51,984 nt of DNA from Dyella flagellata. GTDB lineage: Bacteria; Pseudomonadota; Gammaproteobacteria; Xanthomonadales; Rhodanobacteraceae. Positions 1-12,400 of the stretch are shown in pieces. The translations under genes were made by a program, and so were the position numbers. The notes under the pieces were generated by a model. That model was given only the letters and a program-made list of their open reading frames with translations, was not told the origin of the DNA and did no database searches. The stretch's first letter is position 1. Each line of letters starts with the position of its first letter. Location of the stretch: assembly GCF_030160275.1 (NCBI RefSeq), contig NZ_BSOA01000035.1, forward strand, positions 1-51,984. Reading direction: 5' to 3'.

Positions 1-443
1 CCGTCTTCGAGCAAGCTTAGCGATTGATTCTTCGCGGTCGGGGGCTGGTTGACGTAGGCGACGCTGAGATGGATGGTCGCGGTATTGGACTGCGCAGCAC
101 CATTGTCGAGCAGGTAGGTGAAGCTGTCGTCGCCGTAGAACAGATAGTTCGGCGTATAGACAAAGCTGCCGTCGGGATTGAGCGTGAGGGTGCCATGCGC
201 GGGGCCGGTCACGAGCTTAGGTGCGGCACCAAAGAGGTCGGTGTCGTTGACCAGTACGTTACCGGTGATGGTGGTAGCCACGGCCCCGTTCTCCAGGCCA
301 TTGAAGGTGGCATCGTTGGCGTGCGGCACCGCGAAGGTGGCGACGTCGCTGATAGTCACATGGCTGCCCGAGGGCTCAAAGCCAATCAGGTCGAAGGACA
401 GGTTCACCGCCGTGCCGGTGGGCACGTTGCGCAGGTCGACGAT
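1..443 (-). repeat. Cadherin-like Ig domain, near-identical copy of 48587-49029
   Basis: These bases encode a Big_9/cadherin-like domain of the giant protein (NVLVNDTDLFG, HGTLTLNPDGSFVYTPNYLF, DDSFTYLLDNGAAQSN). They align without gaps to 48587-49029, with 11 differences by my count. The match ends sharply after base 443, where the orphan copy changes to unrelated DNA. The left end is set by the window, so the repeat surely continues beyond it. Confidence 0.93.
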
Positions 444-3400
444 ATACGTGCGGCTGCCGTCGGCGTTGTTGATGACGGTGATGCCTTGCGCCACATGCGA
501 GCTGCCGTCGCCTTGCAGGTTGAGCAGCGCGTCGGTCTGGCTGAGGTCGAGAGCACCGGCCAAAGAGGTGCCGGTGGTGGCGTCGAGCAAGGCCACCTGG
601 AAGGCGTCTTCAGGGCCATTGCCCGGATTTTGCAGGGCAATGCCGCTCACGGTGAAGCGCAGGAACTTGTCCAGGGCACCCAACTGGAATTGCTGATTGA
701 TGCGGGTCTGGCTGGCTGACGAGTCGCTCAAGGTGGCGGCTGTCGCGCTGGTCGACACGTTGCCCTCGGTACTCCAGGCGGCGGTATTGGAGAAATCGCC
801 CACAAAGGCGGCCTGGCTGGTTGCAGGGGCCGCCTGGGCGACGACTTGTGTCGTCGACAATGCCTGAGTCAGGCCAGCGGACACCACGACATCGCCTGAA
901 GCCGATGCGCCGCTGGTAGCCGTGGTGATGATGGTAGAGCCAAAAAGATCGGCAGCAGACGGCAACTTGCGCACACCGGGATCGAGCGTTGCATACATTA
1001 CATCCTGCGGGTCGCTGCTATGTTCAAGACCCAAGGCGTGACCGAACTCGTGCAGCATCGCGGTGAACAGGTCCAGCTTTCCATAGGCGGGCGATTGGCT
1101 GGTGCAGGTCCATTCATTGCCATCACGCGGACCATCGAAAGCGGCGTTGCCTGTCGGATTGGGATCGACGAACCAGCCATGGCCGCCTCCGCTGGCATCC
1201 ATCACGATCTGTTGACCGGTGGTATCGCCCACATCCCCGCCCTGCAAGTTGCCTACCGACACCGTCACATTGGCGAGCACCGATGGATCCGCACCGGCCG
1301 CTTGCCAGGCTGCACGCACCGCAGGCAGAAGCTGGTCGACATCGGCCTGCGTAATCGAACTGGTCGTGGACGGCGTAGCAGCATCGCTCACCTGTAGTGC
1401 GGCGGTCCCGACGAACTGCACGTTGTCTAGGTGCACGATGTCACCCAGCACAGCTGCCGATTCGCCAGCTCCCGGCTTCACGACAAACTCCAGGCGGCCC
1501 TGTTTGGTACCTTGGCTCGCTATCGCCGAGAGCGAGAAGTCATGGAAATTGCCATCAGCAAAATCCTTCAGCGAGATGCCGCCGCCACTGATGTCAATAG
1601 CGTTGGAATTGGGGTCGTTGGTATTAGCAATGCCGTCTCCGCCATTGACCTGAGGAATCCAGTAAACGAACAGTTTGGAATTGGCATCGGTCGCCGTCGT
1701 GGTGATTTCGAACGAAAGCGCAGTAGCCGTCGGCGGAATGGCCATGCGATTGTGCGTGACCGAGTAGTTATTACCCTGGCCCAGCGCATAGCTGAGGTCC
1801 CAGTCACCGTCGGAATTCAGCGCGAACAACGAGCGAATCAAGCTGAGGGTGATGGGCGTGGCTTGAGCCTCGTCGATCAACTGTTTTCCTACTTCCCCAG
1901 AGAGGCCTATCACTACCCACGAATTGTCACCCGTCAGGTCAATGCCGAGCCGGTCGCGTATGTCGCTCGTTGACATGCCGAGATTTTGGGTGATGGCTTT
2001 GAGCTGGCTTTCAAGTCCGGAAGATTCGAGAGTGGCGACAAGATTGGCGATCATTGTCGCGATGGATACATAGTTCGGCGTGCCGTGGGCAATGAACTGA
2101 ATTGCCGAGTTGTTAAAGCCACGCTCGATGGGAGAACTGTCGATATCGGCGACAATGCTCGCGTAATTGCTGGCGACAGCCGCATTGAGCTGCGGTGAAA
2201 TCTGCCCGGCAATCAGGTTGAACAGATTGTTGATGGCGGCGCTAACTTGCGGGTTGCCCGCATTGCCAAAAGCCTTGCCGAATTTGTAGACAAAGTCGCT
2301 TAGGTTCCAGTTTGTGCGCAGATCAAGGAATTGCGTCCGGCTGGCGCGGTCGTCATGGCTGCCGACATAGGTGCCCGTAAGCTGCTCGCCATTGTCGAGA
2401 CTCCAACCGGGGACGTCGTATGACTCCAGGAAGCGATCAGTGAAGCCATTGCGGCTTTCCTCGAAGCTGCCGTTGAAAACCTGCAAACCGTTGTTGGTGA
2501 TCTGCTGGCCGTTCTCGAAGCTTTGTAGGTTCGAGCCGCTTTGGGTATGCAGTATCTGGACGAGCGGTCGCTCCGAATTGTTGTAGTCATCGGGGATCTG
2601 CTGGGTCTGGGGACCGGTTAGCAAGGCTGGACGCAGCGACGAACCGCCACCGAGGATGGAATAGAACCAGCCCTCGCCACCGCCCTCCCATGAAACATCG
2701 GAATAGGGGTAAGGATTGGAGGTGTTGTAGTTGTTGCTGTTGTAGTCCATCACCTGCTGTGTGGTGTACATCACAGGTTGATTCGTTGCGCGAGCAATAT
2801 TCTGCCGCTGCGAGATGTACCAAGGCAGGTAATTGGGGTTGAAGCCCGCGGCCGCGAAGGCAACGGACAAGGCGGAGGGTAGGTTATTCAGAATCGACGG
2901 ATCCAGAACGTAGGCATCGTTGTAGGCCGTCGAATCGGAGAACTGCCGCCAGAATGGCAGCCCATCAGCGGTCTTGTCGTCTTTCATCACCACGGGTGCA
3001 TTGAGATCAAGTGCGCCCGTACCTAGGTACCAGTCTTGCACTAGCCCGTGGGGGCCCGCCGTGAAGGCCTTCAAACCCTGCAGGAGGCCATTGGGAAAAC
3101 CCGTGAAGCCGGGTAGCCCAGTGAGGTTGAAGTCTATGTTGGCATCGCTGATCAGGTACTTGAGGCCGCCTTGTAGCCAATCCTGGTAGCTGGGGTTTGA
3201 CAGATCGTTGCGTACCTGCGGCTGCTCCGAGTTGTCGACGAGAGACCGACCGTTCGGATTGATATGGACCAATGCGCTCTCGTCGGCTTCCCGTTCGTAA
3301 TAGTTGTCCAGGAAGTTGATGTTGTTCCAGTCCAGCACGTTGGGATCGGCAAAATCGGTGTTGTGAAGATGGCCAATGCTCAAGGAGGACTGGTAGAAAT

Positions 3401-6400
3401 CATGCACGTCCAGATCTGTCATCTGCAGATTCTGGGGCTTGATACCCCACTGGCCGAGACGCTGGGCAATCAGGCTGTTGACCACCGTGCCGCGACTGTG
3501 CGCGAGCAGTTGGATGGGGCAGTTCTTTAGATCATCAATGCCGATCTGCAACAGGCTGGCGAAGATCGAGTCGGCAGCTGCTTCGGTAAAACCGGTAGTC
3601 GTCATGCCGGACTCGGAGTACCAATCCGAAATCAGGAAGATCGGCTTGCCCTCCGCCTTGTACTCCTGCATCGCCTTCTGATTGGCTAGTGCCGTGGCTT
3701 GAATGTCACCGGGTACCACGTGTAAGGGGTCGGCGAGATCGAGGTTGGCTTGATTGGCGTCGTATTCCATCCAGATGCCAGTAGCCGGGTCGTACATGAA
3801 CAAGCCGCCCCCAGTACGTTGTGCCAGCTCTCTCCCGGTGTTGTAGCTCAGGGTTTGCTGCGCGCTGCCCTTTTCGATGGCGGGCTGATAGCCATGCGTG
3901 ATCAGGGTGATCGACGCATATTGGCCCGCGGGTGCGCGGTAGGACGGCGTGGTGAACTTATAGGACTTGCTGATGGCCACACTGCCATCGGCCGGCGACC
4001 GGTACTGGATGCCCCAGTAATAGTCTTGCGAAGCCGTGAGCGCGAAGTTGGCGAGCGTGCTGGTATCCAGTGTGAACACCAGTTTGCCGTCAACATATTT
4101 TCCATCGACTTCGATCTGCAGCGTGCGACCTGCGTGGCTATCCACTTGGTTGGCATCGCCGTCAACGATCGGCATATGCGAGGTGATATCGGTGGGCAGC
4201 TGGGTGCTGCTCAGATTGCCCCACGGATCGTTGGGATTGGGGAACAAGCCGTTGTTCTCATCGAACACGCTGATATACATCGTGCACTTGATCGGCTGGC
4301 CGGGTTGATAGTCCTTGTCGTAGATGGACCAGGTGAAAGTAGGCTGGATCAGCTTGGTAGGATCGGTGTAGCTGTCGATGCCGCTGACATTGTGGTCCTG
4401 CAGCTCAGGCACATACGGCTGGCTGCCGAGGGCATTGGGGAAGCCGATGGGCAGCAGGGTGGCAGCCGGGCTCTGCGTCGACTGGGGCGGCACGTAGTCA
4501 ATCGGCAGCTTCTGCGAGGTACCATTCGCGTACGCCTTTTCCGCCAACGAGATCAAGGTGTTGACGTCGTACTGCATCAGGCCGGGCGGGTTGTCGACAT
4601 TGAACAGCTGCGCATACAGCGTCGTGCCATCCGGCGTGACGGTAAGGCCGCTTAGCGCGCCGCCGTCGATGGGGCTGGTCGCACCCAGGTAGACCGGGGT
4701 ACCGAACGGGTCCCTGATCACACCGATCTTGCCGCCGATGTGGTCCAACGCGATGTTGTCGCCGAGGTCCATGCCATCGAGCTTCTGACTCTCCAGGTTG
4801 TAGTCGTCGACGAACGCATATTTGAGGTCCGGCGTGACGACGATGCCTTGGGCCTCGTTGATGTTCTGCCAATAGCTGTTGTAGGTCATGTTCGGGACCG
4901 ACATGCTGATCAGCGGGTTCGCGCTTGCGCTTACCAGGTCACCCGTTTTGTCGTCCGTGCTCACCGAGAGGGTGAGAATGCCTTGGTTGAAGCTGCGGGA
5001 ACAGGAGACGATGAATTTGTCCGGGTCCGAGGTGCCCTGGATGAACAGGGGTGTGACACCTTGGAAGCCGTCGCTTTGATCGACGACGAGGTAAGGCGTG
5101 GTCTTGGTCTTGCCGCTATCGTCTTTCGCCAGCAAGGTGCCGTTCTCATCGAGCGCCTGCAGGTCGATGATCAACACCTTGCCCGGTGAAGTGTCACCTC
5201 CCCGCGGGAATAGCGTGTACGCCTGGTTGGAGACCGTGGCGAGCAGGTAGCGTCCGCTACCGCCCACCGCCAGGCTATAGAAGCCCCATGGTGCTGGCGT
5301 CAGCGCATCGGTCTGGATCTTGATGATCCCGGAGGGCTGGTCATAGTCCAGCGATGACGGATCGACGTCGATCTGGTAAATGCCGTTCGAGTTCGTACCG
5401 GCATAGCGGCTGCCCAGTGCAACATAAAGCTTGTCATCCGCCACTACGAGCGAAGTGATGTCGGTGGAAGCGCCCGGCGTCGAAACTTGATAGGTATCGA
5501 AGACTTGCAAGGTCGTAGTATCGACCGCGTAGATGAGACCGTTGAAACCGGCAATGTAAGCACGCGCATTGTCGCCGGAGAAGGCGACAGCATTGGTGTG
5601 CCAGCCCAATACGTTAATGGGCTGGCCGTTTTGGTCGACGGTAAGGGTTTTGATGACCTGGTTGTTCTCCAGGATCAGGATCTTGTTGGCCTGAGCGGCA
5701 AAGGTGAGGTCATCGTGTGGAGCGAGCTTGGCCGTATTGCTGGCCAGGTCGGTCTCACTCAACTCGGAGTCGCCGCTAGGTGTCAGCGTCTGTTGCCAGA
5801 CTTCACGCACCACGCTGATCTGCATCCCGCCCACCGGAGTGTTCGCAGGCGGTGCAATGACGATCTGATTGGCCGAATTCCCGGCCGGGACCTTGACGTC
5901 TTTGTAGGTACCGGTAGGTGATGTGAACCGAACGACCAGAGGCCCGTAAAGTACGCCAGGTACATCAGCGCCAAAATTCTGGCCGTCGATGGTGAGTTGG
6001 CCGCTGGTTGGATCGACGCTGAGATCGGTGATGGTCGGTTGCGCTGCTTGCAGCCCTTCGGGTACGTCCGGGATGAGATTGTCGAGGCTGAGAACCGGCG
6101 TGCTTGGATCGTGTGTCGGAATGGTTGCCTGGGTTACGTAGGTGGCGCCCGAAGCAAAGGTATAGCAGGAGATGGCCTGGGTGGCCATGATGGCAATGGA
6201 ATCAAGTGCGATGGTGGTGCCGGCCAGGCCACTGGCCATCATGCCGACCATGCCGGCTGGGTTGAACAGCAATTCCGGCTTGATGCCCAGTGCAACCTGG
6301 CGGCTGCCATCCTCCGGATTGATCTTCACCGCGGCGACGTAATAGCCCGAGTCGGCGACGCCGGCATAAGGCGGCGAACTGGTATGGATGAAGCCATCGC

Positions 6401-9400
6401 TGCCCACTACGCCATCTTCGACAGCTAGCCACATGGGCTGGCTTACGCCCTTGTCGTTGAGGAAGGTGGTGTACTTGTAGATGTAAACCTTCATGCCCGC
6501 CGTGGCGTTGGCCGGGGCGGGTATGGCGAGCTGCACCGGTACCTTCAATTCCGTGCTGCCGAGCTGCAGATTGAAGCCGCCGGCATAGATGAAGTCCGAG
6601 CTTGGCAGGTTGGGAGGCGGAATCGGCAGGTCCGTGGCTTGCACCGCGGTGATCGAAACGCTGGTGCTGGTGCTCAGCGAGCCGGGAGCGATCTGGGCGA
6701 GCAGTCCGTTGCCGCCGCTCACGACACCGCCCGTAGCCGGATCGATGGTTTGTGCACCGGCTGCAGGTGCTACAACGACACGAACCTCGATATCACGCTG
6801 CAGGCCACCGGTAATCACGCTCACGATGGTGTCGCCGGCTTGCTTGGCCATGATCAGGCCATCTGCTGTGACCGTGGCAACGTTCGGGTTCTGCACGTAA
6901 TAGACCACGCCGCTGCTGGCACCGGACTGGTCGCCATCCACGGTGGCATTGATGCGGATCTGACGTGTTCCCTGGTTTTCCACCAGGCTGACAGCACCTG
7001 GGTACACGTTGTAGTCCTGGTCCATGCTCACTTGGTAGAGGTCTTGGGCCGTGCTGTCCGACGATGACGTCAACGCCATATAGGCGCTCAGTCCGCCACC
7101 GCTGGCGGAGATCACCGCATTGCCGCCGCCATGCACGTACAGGAAGCCATTGGCATCCACCGTGGCGACCGCGGGGTTGCTGGAACTGAAATTCAGATAG
7201 CTTGCCGGCAGCGCGACCCCGGTCTGATCGGCAAAATCGCCGATCAGTTGCAGTTGCTCGCCGGTGCCTGGCGCCACGAAACCCAGCGTGGATGCGTCGA
7301 TCTTGAGCAGCGGCGCAGCGCTGACGTTGATGTTGACGGTAATCGGTGCCGAGGTGTTGAAACCGTCATCGGCCGCCAGCGTGACGCTTGCGGTGCCGGA
7401 AAATCCTGCCGCGGGAATGAAAATGACCGATTTGCCGTCCGCGCTCAACTTGGCGCTGCCGTTGGTGCTACCCGTTACACGCCAGTAGATGGCATCACCT
7501 GTGTAACTGGTCGCGAGCTGATCCAACGCGATGGTGGTGCTCAAGCCGGTGTGGGTCAGCGGAGTCGGTAGATTCGCAGCAGCCTGCGGCGGAAGCGCGG
7601 CTTGGAAGTCGTAGTTGGCGTACAGAATCTGACGGTCGGCTTGATCGACGACGCCATCGCCATCGATATCGCCAGCAAGATTCGCCGAGACGAGATCCTG
7701 TTCGAATGCCGCGCTGTCGTTGCCGTCGACCTTGCCATCATGGTTGAGGTCACCGGCAATGGTGACACTGATCGTTGCAGTGCCAGTGCCCGTGAGGCGC
7801 AGCAGTTTCAGGCCGGCATCGGTAACGCGAGCCAGGATGGTGTGTACACCGTTGACGACGGTGTTGCCGAGCACGTCGCCCCCGACTACCTGCAGCGTGC
7901 TGTTCGGATCGCTGAAGCTGGCGCTGATGGCGACGATCAACGCACCGCTAGTGCCGGGCACCTTGATGGTCGAAGCCAGTTCGCTATCGCGGATGGTGAA
8001 GGCGAGGCTGGTGGTCTGGTTGGCCTGTAGCGCGCCGCTCCAGGTGTTGGCGGTGCTGTTGCCCATCCAATTGGCGGCAGTGCCCAGATTGGCGGTGATG
8101 GTGTCGGTCAGTAGCTGACCGTTGCTGTCGTAGCCATAAGGCGTGCCCATGGTGCTGCCGTCGAGGGCACGCGCCAGGACCAAGCGGTTTTGGCTGTCGT
8201 AGGCATACACCATGTTGCGGGTGTCGCCATTGGCATCGACTGGGCCACCGATGCGGACGATGTAGCCGTTGGCGTTGCGCAGGATATCGATGCGGTCGTT
8301 GGCGGTGCCGCCGACCAGGGCGATGCCTGCATCGGAGACTAGCCATTGCTTGCCATCGGTAAAGGTGACGCCGGTGATCTTGCCGGAAGCGTCGAGGCTG
8401 TATTGCGTGCCATCGGGGGCGGTCAGCACATAGCCATCGGGCACCCAGGGCAGGCCGGTGGTCTCGTCGTAGAGATGGCCGCCCTGGCGTTGCAGAGCGT
8501 TGCCGTTGGTAGCTTGAAGTGTCCAGCCCTGGTTGCTGCCGAAGTCGGCGTTGTAGCTCAGCGGTGCATTGGCGCTGCCTTGCATGGCGACTGCATCGGT
8601 GCCCAGGGTGAAGCTCAGGTTTTGCATCGACGCATTGGCATTGCCGAGATTGGCCGGGATCGATAGCCAAACGCGGCTACCGGTGGTCCAGGCGGCCGTA
8701 GCGCCACTGCTGGTGGTGGCAGCTTGATCGGTGGTCAGGCCCGTATCAAAGCCAGCGATGGCCCAATTGCCGAAATCGTTGCCGGTGCTACCAACCAAGC
8801 TGCGGTTGACCGTAAAGGCATGGCCGCCAAGCTGATAGGTTGCATCGGCAACGCTGTTCTGGCCGAAATTCTTCTGCGCGCTATTGATGATGACTCGCGC
8901 ATCAATCTCGGTCGTACGGCCCTGCAGATCCCATGCGGTGAAGCGCAGCTGATACACCCCGTTGCTGAAGCTCTCCGGATCGAGCGAAGCGAAGTTCACT
9001 GCCTGGTTGACGTCGCTGGCGTCGTAGCTTTGCTGGCCCAAGGTTTGCCAGTAGTCGCTGCCGTTCGGGGCAATCTCGATGCGATACCCCATCAGTTGCA
9101 GTTCCTGCAGGTTGGCCTGCAGGCTGGTCAGTGTGTCGATCTCGACTGGCTTGCTATCGAGTGTGGCACCACTGAGCGCGCCGCTCCACGCAACCACGGG
9201 CGCGAGTGCGCTCGGGTCCTTGATCAGCAGGGAGCTGTCCTGCGTGGCGCTGAAGCCGTCGGCATCCGTCGCCGTCACACGGACATCGATGGTGCCAGGC
9301 TGTGTGGCTGTGAGGTGGACGCGGCCGCTGCTGTCGAGGGCAACGGTCTGCCACTGGTCGCTGCCCAGGCCAGTGCCGCGGATTTGCACGGCAAGACCGG

Positions 9401-12400
9401 TGATGGCGCTGAAGCTTTGCGCACGCACGGTAACCATGATGTCCTGGCCGGGCAGGGCTGGCGTGCTGGGTACGCTGTCGACCAGGATCTTCGGTGCATT
9501 GGCCGAGGCATCGGCGACCACACGCACGGTGAAGCTGTGCTGCACGACGTTGCCATGGCCATCGTCGACATTGGCGGTGATCACGAAGTCACCCACCTGG
9601 CCCGGGCCGGGCGTCCAGTTCAGCTGGTGCTTGCTGGTGTCGTAGCTGGCTCCTTGCGGCAGGTTGGTAAAGCTCACTGCCAGCGCTTGCGTAAGCGCAT
9701 CGCCATCCGGATCGCTGGCGTAGATGCCTTGCTGCGTATCGGTGCCGCCGAGCTGGATCGGCAGGCTGAGCGTTTGACCCACCACCACCGCGTGGCTGCT
9801 CACCGACAAGTTTGGTGCGCGGTATACGCCAAGAACGCGTACTTGCACCGTTTGCGTGCTGGTGAGAGTGCCGTCCGTGGCTTGGAAGGTGAAGGTGAAA
9901 TCCTTGGTCGGGCTAGTCGCCTTGTCTACCGTGCCGTAGTCCGGCGTCCATTCGAAGTAGCCTGTGTTGCCATCGAAGCTGATGCCGGGTGGTGTGTTGG
10001 CGTCGTACACCAGGCTCATGTGCACGGGGTTGCCGTCGGCGTCGACGCTATGCAGGCTGAGCGAGAGGGTGTTGCCCTCGCTCACGAGTTGCATGGGCAG
10101 TGGCAGAATCTGCGGCGCCTGTGACACATGCGCGACATTCACCTGGAGCGTGCGCGTAAAGCTCATCGCGCCATCGCTGCCGGTGACCGTGACGGTATAG
10201 ACGCCGTTGTTGGTCTTGGACGCGAACATGTCCGGCGTCCAGCTGAGCGTGGCCTGGTTGCCGTTGGAGGCCGCAGGCACGTTCAGGCTCATGCCTTGCG
10301 GCAGGCCGGTGGCAGTCCAGTTGATCAGGTTGCCGGCGGCATCATTGGCGAATAGACCCACCGAAACGGGGTTGCCCTCGCTGGTATTGATCACTACCGG
10401 GGTGGTGGCGTTGCCGGTGTCGTTAACCGTCTGGCCGTTGACCTGGATACCGAGCAATTGCGGCGGTGTATCGCTGGCCACGACGACCACGTGGATCGTG
10501 TGCGTCACCACGTTGGGCACCGGATTGGCCGGATTGACGTAACCCTGGTTCTGCGGCGGCAGACCGCTGTCGGTCACAGTGATGGCGATGTCGTGCGGAC
10601 CGACGTCGTTGGCGGTGGGTGTCCAGCTCAGCAGCGCCTGGCCATATTGCGTGCCCATGGTGAGCTTGGCGTCGACCGGTAGACCGTTGCTGGAGAGGCT
10701 CAACCCATCCTGATCCGCATCGGTAATGTTGATCGGCAAGCTGAGCGGCTGGCCGATGATCGCCACGATCTGCTGCGGCAGGGTGAATACCGGCGGTTCG
10801 GTAAGACTCGTCGCCGTGAGCACGAAGCGTTGCGACGCCGCCGTTCCGTTAGCGGTGTTCTGTGCTGTCAGCGTAATGGTGTAATCGCCGCGATCGTTGT
10901 CACCTGGCGCGAAATGCAGCGTGCCAGTGATGTGGCCATTCGCATCGGGCGGGTTTTGCGTGAACGTCGCGAAACGCGGCAGACCGTCGATCGTCACCTT
11001 TACGCTATCGCCGATATCGGCGGCGATATCGACTGGAATATCCAGCGTGTTGCCCTTCGCAACGGTGGCATCGGCGATCGCAGCGATGGTGGGCGCACGA
11101 TTCACCTTCACCACGGTGATCGGAATCACCACGGTGCTGGTGATCGGCGTGGCGGCCGTATCGCCTGCCTTGCTTGCAACCACGGTGATGTTGTATTCGC
11201 CGGCCTGGCTGTAACCAGGCGTCCAATTGATTTGCAAGGTATCCGGATCGAAGGTCGCGCCTTGCGGCAGGCCACTAACCTGGTAACTGACCGTTGCCGG
11301 AATACTGCCGTTGTTCGGATCAGTCGCCGGGCCGCCGGCCACAGGGCGCTGTTCGGGTTCGAATTGGGGATTATTGGGGTCGAAGGCGAATACGCTGATG
11401 TTCAGCGGTTGACCTTCCAGGGTGGTCCAAGGCTTGCCCAGGCTGTCATCAAAGTGCAGGGCGCCATTGGCGTGCAGTACGGTCAGCTGTAGCGTTTGCT
11501 GCGTCGTGGTGGTGACGGTGCTTCCATCCGGCTGGGTGAAGGTGGCGATCAGGTTCACCTGCACGGAAAGTGTCCCTTCCTGTGCATAGTCCGGGGTCCA
11601 GCTCAACCAACCCGTGTCGCTGTTGATCGTCATGCCGCCAGGCATGTTTGACACGCTGTAGCTCAGGCTTACCGTACTGCCGTCGGCATGCTTCAGGCCG
11701 CCAGGGACGCTGCCAGCTAGCTGCAGGCCGAATGCATCACCTTCACGCAGCGTTTGCGCCGCGATAGGAGCGAGCACCGGACGCGGCCATGCCGGAGCGA
11801 CCACGATGTCGAAGCTTTCGTGGACGATGGTCTTGCCGTCGCTGACAGTGATGGTGACGTTCTTGTAGACACCGGCCTGTTCGTAATTCGGTGTCCAGTT
11901 GAGGGTTCCGTTGCTTGCGTCGAAGCTGGCCCCGGCCGGCAAATTGGAGACACTGATCGTAAGCGGGTCGCCATCGGCATCCGAGGCGACCAGCGGCAGC
12001 GACAGTGGCTGCCCTTCGAACAACGATACGGTGCCCTGCGGTGCGATAGTCGGCGCATGATTGCCGTTGCTCACGGGAATGTGCAGGGTCTGCAAAGTGA
12101 CGCTGCCGCTGGCATTCACGATGCGCAACACCACGACACTGTCCGCGTCTGCGTTCGCTGTGGGTGTCCAGCTCAAGGTTGCAACGGCATGGTGCTGGCC
12201 GTTGGCATCGACCGTGACGCTGGCTGGCGGAGTCAGTGTAAAGCCAGCCGGTGCCTGTACCACTTGCCAGTAGATCGCACTGCTGTTGTTGTCCACCGCT
12301 TCGACCTGAGCGGTCCATGCCTGCCCGATCGTCGCCGGCTGCGTGAAGCTATAGGGCGTGTCGGTGTTCGCGTTGACCGGCGTGACCGAGGGGGGCAGAT

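Noticed and set aside
3750-4655. Plus-strand frame of about 300 codons opposite the lipase-like region and second propeller
   Set aside because: Shadow of the giant gene; low-complexity translation and no ribosome site.
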